A stretch of DNA of 64,000 nt, taken from positions 1 to 64,000 of the forward strand of contig NZ_JACJVN010000055.1 of the NCBI RefSeq assembly GCF_014212015.1. The letters run 5' to 3'. Positions 14,133-22,270 of the stretch are shown piece after piece; position 1 is the first letter of the stretch, and each line of letters opens with the position of its first letter. A program made the translations under genes and the position numbers. The notes beneath the pieces were generated by a model that saw nothing but the letters and a program-made list of their open reading frames with translations, was not told the origin of the DNA and did no database searches. The DNA is from Cohnella lubricantis. Lineage in GTDB: Bacteria; Bacillota; Bacilli; Paenibacillales; Paenibacillaceae.

Positions 14133-15875
14133 TCAAACCTCTTCTTCGAGCATGTCGATCCATTCGTTATACTCGCTTTGAAGCTTCGCGTATTCTTCCT
14201 GCAGCGCGTCAAGCTCCCTGCGAACCGACAGCAGCTCCGTCTCGAGACGCTCGGCACGCTCCGCCTGTTCAGCCGCTTCAGTAGAGCTGCCTTCGCTGCG
14301 TGAAGCCAGCTCGCTTCGCAGCGCATCAAGCTCTGCGGCGTGCTCCTCCTGCAGCCGCTCCAGCTGCGCCGCCCGCTCCGCTTCAAGCGATACCATCGCC
14401 GCAGCCTGCGATCTGGCTGTCTCCAGCTCTCGCTCCGCCGTCTCTGCGGCCAGCTTCCGCTGCTCCATCTCGCGTTCAAGCTCAACCAATCGCCGTTCCA
14501 GTGCCGAAGCCCGCTCCGCTGCTTCGCGCGCCGCCTTAGCAGCCGCCTCAGCCGCCTTGCGGACTTCCGACTCCGCATTCTGGGCGGCTTCGGCGATCTG
14601 CAGCGCTTCTTCCGCGTCGCGCGCCAGTCTCGCCTTCTCCTCTTCCAGCTCGCTCAGCATCGAACGCAGACCTCTCTCCTTCGCCTGCCATTCGCTTCGC
14701 TCGGCGCTCCACCGTGCCGTATCCGCGCCAAGCTCCTCGAGCTCGGCTTGATGCGACGCTTGGAGTGAACGGAGCGCCATATCGTGCTCAGACAACAATT
14801 CATTCAGAAGCGCGTCATGCTCCGCCTGGAGCGATGCGAGCTTCGCCTCATTGTCGGCTCGAAGCGAGGCCAGCTCCGCTTCATGCTCTGCACGCGTCTT
14901 CTCCAAGAGGGACGCATACTCGGTCAGCAGCGCTTCCGAGCGTGAAGCCATAATTGTCCGTTCCTCTTCCAGTCTCGCTTCGTGCTCCGCCGCTGCATCC
15001 GCCAGCTTCTTCTCGTAGGACGCAATGCCCGCTTCGATCTCTTCGGCATGGGACGTCTTGAGCAGCTGCAAGAATCCTTCGTGCTCGGATTGCAGCGCGC
15101 TGACTTCCTTCTCGTGCGCGGATAGCAGCGCAGCGATCTCCTTCTCGTGCATGGATTGCAGCGAGCTGATCTCCTTCTCCGACGCTGCCCGAAGTTCCTC
15201 CAATTCCGCTACTCTTCTCGATTCCGAAGCGGCTAACGTCGACTTCGCCGTCTCCAGCTTCGTACGCAGGCTTGACAACTCCGCTTCGCGCGCCGCCAAC
15301 TGGCCGCCCAGCTCCTCTGCCTGCTCCTGCAGCTTCCGCTCGAGATCGGAACGAGCAGCCGCTTCTCTCTCCTCCAGCGCTTGGCGCGCGAGGTTCATAT
15401 TCTCTTCGTACGCCTGATGCGATGCCGCAAGTCTATCCTCCATCTCCTGCCGCAGGCTCTCGACTTGCTCTTCGTAGCTGGAGACGACAGCCTCCAACTG
15501 CTCGGCGTGCTTGCGGTTCGTCTCCGTCAGTTCCTCTTCCGCCTGGCGCTGAATCGCTTCCAACGAGCCGTTCGCCTGCTCCAATTGCCCGAGCGCTTGC
15601 TCCAGCTCCTTAGCCAGCCGTTTGCGCTCGCTCTCTTCGTTCAGCAGACGCTCATTCTCCCGTCTAAGCCGCAGCAGCTCATCCGCCAAGTTGACAGACG
15701 CCAATACGCCCAGCTTCGATAGATCAAGACGCGGAGAACCATTCGCTATTTTGTGCATCTGCTCGTTCACCAAGAAGGCGACCTTCTTCATATGATCCGA
15801 GCTGGAGTGCCCCGTCAACGTATATTGTGTTCCGTATATGTCAACCGTTACGCGTGTCCGATCATCAGCATTCAC
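14133..15875 (-). CDS. ZapA-domain protein with very long coiled coil
   Basis: 580 residues from GTG at 15875, preceded by GGGAGGAACAAACC; a frame extension to 15956 has no RBS. Residues 1-75 are a ZapA domain (VTVDIYGTQYTL, then LSKLGVLASVNLADELLRL), which in ZapA binds FtsZ and promotes Z-ring assembly. Ordinary ZapA is only 85-110 residues. Here about 480 residues of Glu/Ala/Leu-rich coiled coil follow. Residues about 221-385 consist of 14-15 uninterrupted 11-residue units of HEKEIAALLSA type, with His/Tyr/Asn in the first position. The C-terminus is ordinary charged heptad coil. It follows pheT as zapA roughly does in B. subtilis. A division-site scaffold is a reasonable inference. Confidence 0.82.
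   Translation of the reverse strand: MNADDRTRVTVDIYGTQYTLTGHSSSDHMKKVAFLVNEQMHKIANGSPRLDLSKLGVLASVNLADELLRLRRENERLLNEESERKRLAKELEQALGQLEQANGSLEAIQRQAEEELTETNRKHAEQLEAVVSSYEEQVESLRQEMEDRLAASHQAYEENMNLARQALEEREAAARSDLERKLQEQAEELGGQLAAREAELSSLRTKLETAKSTLAASESRRVAELEELRAASEKEISSLQSMHEKEIAALLSAHEKEVSALQSEHEGFLQLLKTSHAEEIEAGIASYEKKLADAAAEHEARLEEERTIMASRSEALLTEYASLLEKTRAEHEAELASLRADNEAKLASLQAEHDALLNELLSEHDMALRSLQASHQAELEELGADTARWSAERSEWQAKERGLRSMLSELEEEKARLARDAEEALQIAEAAQNAESEVRKAAEAAAKAAREAAERASALERRLVELEREMEQRKLAAETAERELETARSQAAAMVSLEAERAAQLERLQEEHAAELDALRSELASRSEGSSTEAAEQAERAERLETELLSVRRELDALQEEYAKLQSEYNEWIDMLEEEV
14721..15215 (-). repeat. 33-bp-period coding repeat (hendecad array) in the ZapA-domain gene
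   Basis: Eleven-residue units x-E-x-E-(L/I/V)-x-x-L-x-x-x run in one register without insertion for about 165 codons; the lead residue is His in nine units and Tyr or Asn in three others. The DNA copies are diverged, so the array is old rather than a fresh expansion. Confidence 0.85.
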
Positions 15876-16016
15876 GGTTTGTTCCTCCCAATCCCATAGA
15901 AAAATCGCAGCGAATCCACCGGAGGCAGGCTGAACCGCGGCCCGATTCAACCTCAAATCCGGTCCGCCTTTCGCTTGCGTCCTGATGTATTCGCTGCGCG
16001 TCTTGCCGTTTCCTGC

Positions 16017-18473
16017 CTACTTTCTCAGCTCGGCTCCGAAAGATTGTTCCAGTTCTGCCAATACCCTTCCATGGGCCTCCGTCACTTCTTCATCGGTCAA
16101 CGTACGCTCCGGATGGCGATAGACTAGCGCTATCGCCACACTCTTCTTGTCCGCTCCGAGCCGCTCGCCCGTATAGATGTCGAATACGCGCGACGATTCC
16201 AGCAGCTCGCCCGCCGTCGAACGGATCGCGCCAAGCAGCGCTTCGCCTGCGACTTCGCGTCCGACGACTACGGCCAGATCCCGCTCCACCGCCGGATAGC
16301 GAGGCAGCGCCTGATAGACGATCGAGCTGTCAGCCAGCTCATAGAGCGGCGCCAGTTCAAGCTCCGCGGCGAACGTATCGCCGAGATCCAGCTCGCGCTG
16401 CAGGTCGGGATGCAGCTGTCCAACATAGCCGATCGTCACCGATCCGCCGCCCATCCGCAGCTTCACCGCAGCCGTCCGTCCCGGATGGAAGTGCTCCGGC
16501 TGCGCCGCTTCGTACGTGACTGAACCGCTCAGTCCGAAACGTTCAAAGACCGCTTCCAGCACGCCCTTAGCGTCGTAGAAGTCTGCTTTCTCCGCTGCGC
16601 GGTTCCATGCGGAAGCTGTCCGGTTGCCGTGCAGGACGAACGCCAGCCGCGGCTTCTCTTCCGGAAGCTTGGTCAGCGCCGCTTCCTTGGTGCGGAATAC
16701 GCTCGCAATCTCGAACATCGCGATGTCGCTGTTCTTGCGCGCGATATTGTAGGCCGCCGCCTCCAGCAGGCTCGGCAGCACCGCCGTGCGAAGCAGGCTG
16801 CGCTCCTCGCTCATCGGCATGGCCAGCGGCACCGCTAAGCTGCCTTCCGCAGCGCCGTTCAGCGCCGGGAACAAAGCCGCCCGCCCGGCGGACGTCACGC
16901 TGTAGCAGACGGCTTCGTTCAAGCCGTTCCCCGCCAGCAGCGCGCGAAGCTCGCGGCGGATCGCTTGCGGCTTCGTCAATGCGCCGGTCGTCGTCGGCCC
17001 TTCGATCGGCGTCGTCGGGATCTCGTCATAGCCGTGAAGACGGGCGACTTCCTCGATCAGATCCACATCGCGCGTAATATCGCCGCGCCGCGTCGGCACC
17101 GTCACCTGCCATTCTTCGTCCGTCGTTCCCTTCGCGTGGAAGCCAAGCCGCGACCAGATCGTGCTTACTTCCAGCGAAGAGAGAGAGGTGCCAAGGAACC
17201 GGTTGATCCGATCCAGCGTTACCGTGACGACGGCTGGCGCCGCTTCCGAGACGACCGCCTCCGCTGCGCCTTCCGCCGCCAAGCCGCTGGCATACTTCAC
17301 CATCAAGCTTGCCGCGCGGTCAAGCGCATCGCGCACGCGACCCGGATCGACTTCCTTCTCGAACCTCGCAGAAGCTTCGGAGCGAAGGCCGAGCTGGCGC
17401 GAAGTACGGCGAATCGTGCCGCCGTCGAATCGTGCGGATTCGAGAATAATCGCTGTCGTGTCGTTCGTCACTTCGGAGTTGAGTCCGCCCATGACGCCAG
17501 CGAGTCCGATCGGCTTCTCGGCATCCGTAATGAGCAGCATGTGCGGCTCCAGCTTGCGCTCTTGGCCGTCCAGCGTGACCAACGTCTCGCCTTCGCGGGC
17601 AAGGCGAACGTCGATTCGGCCGCCGGCTACCTTCGCCGCATCGAACGCGTGCAGCGGCTGGCCGTATTCGAGCATGACATAGTTCGTAATATCGACGACG
17701 TTGCTGATCGGACGCACGCCCGCGGCGATAAGCCGGTTCTGCATCCACAGCGGGGACGGCCCGATCTTGACGTTCTTGATGTAACGCGCCGAATAGTGCG
17801 AGCAGTGCTCTTTGGCGGTAATCGAGACGCGCACGTGGTCAGACGCCTTGTCCGTCGAAGCATTCAGCTCCTGCGACGGATCCGGCAGCTTCACCTTCCG
17901 CCCCGTCAGCGCCGACGCTTCGTACGCGACGCCGATCATGCTCAGGCAGTCAGAGCGATTCGGCGTCAGATCGAGCTCGAGGATCGAATCGTCCAGCGCC
18001 AGCACCTCGAGAATGTCGCGGCCGATCTCTGTCTCCTCCGGCAGAAGATAAAGCCCTTCCTGCACTTCCTTCGGCAGCAGCTTGTCGTTGATGCCGAGCT
18101 CGCGCGCGGAGCAGAGCATGCCCTGCGATTCGACGCCGCGCAGCTTGGCGCGCTTGATGGTCAGGCCGCCGGGCAGCTTCGCCCCTACAAGCGCGACCGG
18201 CACCTTCCGGCCGGCAGCTACGTTCGGCGCGCCGCAGACGATCTGCAGCGTCTCGCCTGTGCCGGCGTCCACCGTGCAGACGCTTAGCTTGTCCGCGTCC
18301 GGATGCTTCTCGCGCGTCAGCACCAGACCCGCGACGACGCCGCTGACGCCTTGATTGCGGGACGGCACCGAATCGATCTCGATGCCGCCTCGCGTCATGA
18401 GGGCGGCGAGCTCCTTCGGCTCGATGCCGCTCAGATCGATATATTCTTTTAGCCAACGGTAAGATACGTTCAT
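16017..18473 (-). CDS. pheT: Phenylalanyl-tRNA synthetase beta subunit
   Basis: 818 residues, normal size. The order is N-terminal region, EMAP/tRNA-binding fold (about 40-155, VVAGLVLTREKHPDADKLSVC abbreviated), B3/B4 editing domain (about 205-390), B5 domain (about 405-475), a catalytic-like core, and the C-terminal anticodon-binding FDX-ACB domain (about 725-818, YPAVERDLAVVVG). With the alpha subunit it forms the (alpha-beta)2 enzyme that charges tRNA-Phe; the beta subunit edits mischarged tyrosine. It starts 18 bp after pheS, with GGAGG upstream, and is controlled by the T-box in front of pheS. Confidence 0.97.
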   Translation of the reverse strand: MNVSYRWLKEYIDLSGIEPKELAALMTRGGIEIDSVPSRNQGVSGVVAGLVLTREKHPDADKLSVCTVDAGTGETLQIVCGAPNVAAGRKVPVALVGAKLPGGLTIKRAKLRGVESQGMLCSARELGINDKLLPKEVQEGLYLLPEETEIGRDILEVLALDDSILELDLTPNRSDCLSMIGVAYEASALTGRKVKLPDPSQELNASTDKASDHVRVSITAKEHCSHYSARYIKNVKIGPSPLWMQNRLIAAGVRPISNVVDITNYVMLEYGQPLHAFDAAKVAGGRIDVRLAREGETLVTLDGQERKLEPHMLLITDAEKPIGLAGVMGGLNSEVTNDTTAIILESARFDGGTIRRTSRQLGLRSEASARFEKEVDPGRVRDALDRAASLMVKYASGLAAEGAAEAVVSEAAPAVVTVTLDRINRFLGTSLSSLEVSTIWSRLGFHAKGTTDEEWQVTVPTRRGDITRDVDLIEEVARLHGYDEIPTTPIEGPTTTGALTKPQAIRRELRALLAGNGLNEAVCYSVTSAGRAALFPALNGAAEGSLAVPLAMPMSEERSLLRTAVLPSLLEAAAYNIARKNSDIAMFEIASVFRTKEAALTKLPEEKPRLAFVLHGNRTASAWNRAAEKADFYDAKGVLEAVFERFGLSGSVTYEAAQPEHFHPGRTAAVKLRMGGGSVTIGYVGQLHPDLQRELDLGDTFAAELELAPLYELADSSIVYQALPRYPAVERDLAVVVGREVAGEALLGAIRSTAGELLESSRVFDIYTGERLGADKKSVAIALVYRHPERTLTDEEVTEAHGRVLAELEQSFGAELRK

Positions 18474-18491
18474 GGATAGAAGCCTCCCTTC

Positions 18492-19526
18492 CTACATTCG
18501 GGCGAATTGCCCGAGGAACCGCAGATCGTTGTTATAGAAATGACGGATGTCGTCGATATCGTACTTCAGCAGCGCGATCCGCTCGACGCCCATGCCAATG
18601 GCGAAGCCGGACACTTCCTTCGGATCGTAGCCGCCGTATTCGAGCACCTTCGGATGCACCATGCCGCAGCCGAGAATCTCGATCCAGCCGGTGTGCTTGC
18701 ACATCCGGCAGCCGTGGCCGCCGCATTGCGCGCAGGTGACGTCGACTTCGGCGCTTGGCTCGGTGAATGGGAAGAAGCTCGGGCGCAGCCGGATTTGCGT
18801 CTGCGGGCCGTACAGCGCCTGCACGAATTGGAGGAGCGTCCCCTTCAGGTCGCTCATTCGAATGTTCGGGCCGACGACCAGCGCCTCGATCTGATGGAAC
18901 ATGAACGAATGCGTCGCGTCATCGTCGTCGCGGCGATACACTTTGCCCGGGCAAATAATCTTGAGCGGGGTCTTGCCCTTCGCAGCGCGCATCGCGCGAA
19001 TCTGCACCGGAGACGTGTGCGTGCGCAGCAGAATGTCGTCGGTCAGATAGAATGAATCCTGCATGTCGCGCGCCGGATGGTTCTTCGGCAGATTCAGCGC
19101 TTCGAAGTTGTAGAAGTCCTCCTCCACCTCGGGGCCTTCCGCGATCGTATATCCCATCCCGAGGAAAATGTCCTCGATCTCCTGCGTGACCTTCGTCAGC
19201 GGATGAACCGTGCCGGAAGCCGGCCGCTTGCCCGGCAGCGTCACATCGATCGTCTCCGCCTGCAGACGGCGGGCCGTCTCGGCGCGGTCGAACGCCTCCT
19301 GCTTCTCCGCGATCACAGCTTCGATCGCCGCGCGAACATCATTCGCAGCCTGGCCGATGACCGGACGCTCCTCCGCGCTTAGAGCTCCCATGCCTCTCAG
19401 CACTTCGGTTAATTGCCCCTTCTTGCCAAGGTATTGCACCCGCAGATCGTTCAGCGACGCGGGGTCGGCCACGCCTTGCAGCCTCTCAAGCGCTTCGCGC
19501 CGAAGCTCTTCCAACTTCTCTCTCAT
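18492..19526 (-). CDS. pheS: Phenylalanyl-tRNA synthetase alpha subunit
   Basis: 344 residues. The N-terminal 90 residues are the coiled-coil tRNA-binding arm; the rest is the class II catalytic core with motif 1 near [10 protein letters not shown], motif 2 ([24 protein letters not shown], abbreviated; about residues 195-220) and motif 3 ([18 protein letters not shown], about 312-330). It activates phenylalanine and transfers it to tRNA-Phe. AAGGAG precedes the ATG. First gene of the pheS-pheT operon behind a T-box leader. Confidence 0.97.
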   Translation of the reverse strand: MREKLEELRREALERLQGVADPASLNDLRVQYLGKKGQLTEVLRGMGALSAEERPVIGQAANDVRAAIEAVIAEKQEAFDRAETARRLQAETIDVTLPGKRPASGTVHPLTKVTQEIEDIFLGMGYTIAEGPEVEEDFYNFEALNLPKNHPARDMQDSFYLTDDILLRTHTSPVQIRAMRAAKGKTPLKIICPGKVYRRDDDDATHSFMFHQIEALVVGPNIRMSDLKGTLLQFVQALYGPQTQIRLRPSFFPFTEPSAEVDVTCAQCGGHGCRMCKHTGWIEILGCGMVHPKVLEYGGYDPKEVSGFAIGMGVERIALLKYDIDDIRHFYNNDLRFLGQFARM

Positions 19527-19552
19527 GGGCCAATGTCTCTCCTTATCCGGAA

Positions 19553-19896
19553 AAATAAAAAAGCCCTATCTCCCTCCGAAAAGGGACGATAGGACCGTGG
19601 TACCACCCTTGTTGGAACATCCTCGCCGCTCGCCGCCGTCCGCGTCATGCCGCCGCTTCCGCGCGTGCATGGGCGTCGCCGGTTCGCTTGCCGGAGTTCC
19701 CGCTCTTCGCGGCATAACGGGCCGCTGCCGTTGCCCTCTACTTCCTTCGCCTGTTGTCAGGCGGCCGGGTTCAAGGGAATGCTCCGGAGTGAATTTCGGC
19801 AGCCTGATTTCCTAGGAACGCTTCCAGTCCTCGGCGTTCCCTCCCTGAGAGGAAGGCACTGCTTACTCGTCTCCATCAACGCATGTGGAAACTATT
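19553..19896 (-). promoter_or_regulatory. T-box leader, phenylalanine-specific, for pheST
   Basis: The minus strand has the T-box sequence AAGGGTGGTACCACGG (19595-19610), a stem I start GATGGAGACGAGTA (about 19865-19878), and a likely specifier loop GCCGAAATTCACT whose TTC codon (19791-19793) is Phe. The terminator CCTATC-TCCC/GGGA-GATAGG followed by TTTTTT lies at about 19551-19593. Uncharged tRNA-Phe is expected to pair with specifier and T-box and let transcription continue. This fills the 417-base gap between pheS and the YcnI-like gene. Confidence 0.93.
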
Positions 19897-19903
19897 ATAT
19901 CGT

Positions 19904-19932
19904 ATTATAGGGGAATGCGCAGCTGTAATCAA
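19904..19932 (-). promoter_or_regulatory. Promoter for the pheST T-box transcript
   Basis: Minus strand TTGATT, exactly 17 bases, TATAAT. A second TATAAT lies a few bases downstream. The predicted start of transcription, near 19897, fits the 5' end of T-box stem I. Confidence 0.75.
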
Positions 19933-19943
19933 GTCGCGTCCGC

Positions 19944-20549
19944 TTATGCGCGGCGGCGGCGAACCAGCGAGATCGCGAGCGCGATTATGCCTGCTGCCAA
20001 GCCTGCGATGGCAAAGCCGAACGTCAGCGGGTCGCGTTCATTGGCAGAAGCTTCGGTCGAACCGCCATGGCCATGCTCGTCAGCGGCTGCCGGCGTAACA
20101 GTCGTCACCGATGCCGGCGTGTCGGCATCCGCGCCGCCGGACCAATCGACGACGGTACCGTCCGAATACGTCTGGCGGGCTTTCCATACGAGCTCTGCGG
20201 CATCAGGCGCAACCTTGCCTTGGAAGTTGAATTGGATGAACTCCGTCGGACTCAATCCTTCGCCTTCCGCCTTCCAGGTGAAGGACGTGATCTTGCCATC
20301 CGCATCGGTCTCCGTCGTATAGGTCCAGCCCGGCTTCGGCTCGAAGCGGGACACATCGACCTCTGCGGGAACGTCAACCTTCACCTGCGTCGTCTTCACC
20401 GACTGTTCTTCAGACGGCACGCGCAGCGTGAACACTTGATAGGAGCCGGCCGGAACCGAACTTGGCTGAACCGTTACGTGCGCGCTGGCAACACCCGCGA
20501 AGCCTAGCGCCAAGAATAGCGCAAGCAGTAGAGCAACACTTTTTTTCAT
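19944..20549 (-). CDS. ycnI: YcnI-like DUF1775 copper-binding membrane-anchored protein
   Basis: 201 residues from ATG at 20549 (a TTG at 20561 abuts the RBS and is rejected). A signal peptide ends ASA-H, leaving His24 as the mature N-terminus; in YcnI this His binds copper together with Trp. The DUF1775 beta-sandwich spans about 24-145 (VTVQPSSVPAGSYQVFTLRVPSEE, abbreviated). A Thr/Ser/His-rich linker (DEHGHGGSTE) leads to a C-terminal membrane span and an RRRRA tail. It likely holds or delivers copper outside the cell. It is the last gene of a copper block that includes CopC-CopD and a two-component system on the same strand. Confidence 0.88.
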   Translation of the reverse strand: MKKSVALLLALFLALGFAGVASAHVTVQPSSVPAGSYQVFTLRVPSEEQSVKTTQVKVDVPAEVDVSRFEPKPGWTYTTETDADGKITSFTWKAEGEGLSPTEFIQFNFQGKVAPDAAELVWKARQTYSDGTVVDWSGGADADTPASVTTVTPAAADEHGHGGSTEASANERDPLTFGFAIAGLAAGIIALAISLVRRRRA

Positions 20550-20673
20550 GGAATGCAGCAACCTCTCTGTCTCATGTTGGGATGTAATAAGTATAGCCGC
20601 TGCCTGCGTCGCTTCGCATGACTAGAAAGGGCTAGCCGCAACGAATCTTCTGTGACAAATTGGCGAACATCCG

Positions 20674-21378
20674 CTAATCCGTCGGACCGACCAAGCCTCG
20701 CTCGTAAGCATACCTTGTCAATTGCACGCGATTGGCCAGATGGAGCTTGTGCAAAATATTTTTGAGATGGTTCTTCACGGTGTGCTCCGACAACCCCAGC
20801 TCCTGCGCGATATCGCGATTGGTGCGGCCTCTCGCGACCTCTAGAAGAATCTCCTTCTCGCGCGGCGTCAATTCCTCGCGGAAGCCGCCGTCCTCCTTCC
20901 GAACTCCGGTCTGCTCGCCCGAAGCCTGCTCCGGAGCGGCTGATCGCGGCCGAGCGGCGAACTCCTTCAGAATGGACAGAGCCAAGTCGGGATTGAGCGG
21001 CGCTTCGTCATAAGCGATCGCCCGCAAGTATTCCCGCCATGCCGACGGATTGAGGTTCTTGAGCAGATAGCCCTGCGCGCCTTTCTTGAGCGCTTCGAAC
21101 AGATGCGCCGGCTCGTCGGATACGGTCACGATTACGATCTTAACGTCGGGGTAACCGGCCTTGATCGTCTTCGCCGCTTCCAGTCCGCCCATGCCGGGCA
21201 TGGATATATCCATCAGCACCAGCTCAGGGGATGCGCTCTCCATGAGCGCAAGAGCCTCTTCTCCGCTGGACGCTTCCGCCACGACGGCAAAGTCTTCGTC
21301 TTCGGAGACGATCTCCCGCATCCCTTGCCGGGCATGCTTGTGATCGTCGACCAGCATGACGCGCAGCGGCTGCTTCAT
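20674..21378 (-). CDS. NarL/FixJ-type response regulator
   Basis: 234 residues. Receiver domain 1-125 with acidic pocket DD (11-12), phospho-acceptor D57 (LVLMDISMPGMGG) and K in the IVTVSDEP region; a longer linker (about 140-165); LuxR-type helix-turn-helix 165-228 (LTPREKEILLEVARGRTNRDIAQELGLSEHTVKNHL, abbreviated). Its ATG overlaps the kinase stop (ATGA). It probably controls the copper genes on both sides (CopC-CopD upstream, YcnI downstream), which is inferred from position. Confidence 0.92.
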   Translation of the reverse strand: MKQPLRVMLVDDHKHARQGMREIVSEDEDFAVVAEASSGEEALALMESASPELVLMDISMPGMGGLEAAKTIKAGYPDVKIVIVTVSDEPAHLFEALKKGAQGYLLKNLNPSAWREYLRAIAYDEAPLNPDLALSILKEFAARPRSAAPEQASGEQTGVRKEDGGFREELTPREKEILLEVARGRTNRDIAQELGLSEHTVKNHLKNILHKLHLANRVQLTRYAYERGLVGPTD

Positions 21379-22223
21379 GCCTCACGCCTTCCTCTCTGCC
21401 TCAGCTCGATTATCGTCCAGCCGTCCCGGCGCTCCGCCCGGAACGACCAACCCATCCGTTGGGCGCGGTCTCGAACCATGCGCAGACCGAACCGCCCCTC
21501 CGCCGCGAGCGGATCGCCAGCGAATCCCGCGCCGTCGTCTTCGACTGCGCAGCGGAACCCGCCTTCGTCGTCCAGCTCTCCGATGACAATGACGCGCTTC
21601 GCCCTGGCATGCTTGCGAACATTAAGGAGCGCCTCCCGCAGGCAGGCGTGCAGCTCTACCTTCTCCTTATTGGTCAGCGATCCGTCCGGTATCCCCCAGC
21701 GGAAGTCCGCTTGCGCCTCGATGATGCCCGCGGTCTCGCCAAGCAGCTCCCGCAGAGGGACGACCCAGGCAGCCTCCGCCGCAGATGGCGGCTGGCGCAG
21801 GTTCGCGATCGCTTGCCGGACGTCGTCGTTCACGTCCCGCACCGTCTCGCGAAGCTGGCCCGCCAGTCTGCGCACCGTCTCGTCCGCAGTTGCCCGGTCC
21901 AGTTGATCCAGCTTAACAGCCAGCAGGAAGAGCGACTGGGCGATGCCGTCGTGAAGCTCCCGAGCCAGCCGCTCCCTCTCTTCGAGGGAGGCGGTCGTCG
22001 TCTTCTCGGCCTGAAGCTCGCCCTGCGACTCCTCCAATCGGCGGAACAGACCGAGCACGAGCGTAAGCGTAACGGCAAGCACGATGAATGGCGCGAGGAA
22101 GTTGCCTAATTCCATCGACATATACGGAAGCAGGAACGCGTGCCGGATATATTCCCACAAGCCAATCGTTATCGTCGGCGTCAGCAGAATCAGCCATTTG
22201 ATGGTACGGTCGTTCTTGCGCAT
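21375..22223 (-). CDS. NarL-family membrane sensor histidine kinase
   Basis: 282 residues from ATG at 22223, with GGAGG upstream; a frame extension to 22346 would run into the CopC-CopD gene. Two N-terminal spans (WLILLTPTITIGLWEYI, APFIVLAVTLTLVLGL) enclose a very short loop, so the sensor is mostly intramembrane. HisKA_3 dimerisation domain with His91 in ELHDGIAQS; HATPase near 185-275 with EDDGAGFAGDP. It phosphorylates the overlapping response regulator. Lying between CopC-CopD and YcnI genes suggests copper or envelope redox sensing. Confidence 0.9.
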   Translation of the reverse strand: MRKNDRTIKWLILLTPTITIGLWEYIRHAFLLPYMSMELGNFLAPFIVLAVTLTLVLGLFRRLEESQGELQAEKTTTASLEERERLARELHDGIAQSLFLLAVKLDQLDRATADETVRRLAGQLRETVRDVNDDVRQAIANLRQPPSAAEAAWVVPLRELLGETAGIIEAQADFRWGIPDGSLTNKEKVELHACLREALLNVRKHARAKRVIVIGELDDEGGFRCAVEDDGAGFAGDPLAAEGRFGLRMVRDRAQRMGWSFRAERRDGWTIIELRQRGRREA

Positions 22224-22270
22224 AATCTCGATTGTTCCTCCGTTAACGGCCCGCCGAATCCCGCCGGATA

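Noticed and set aside
16965-18287. Open frame of 440 codons opposite pheT
   Set aside because: Composition rich in Arg and His, no domain pattern, no RBS; shadow of pheT.
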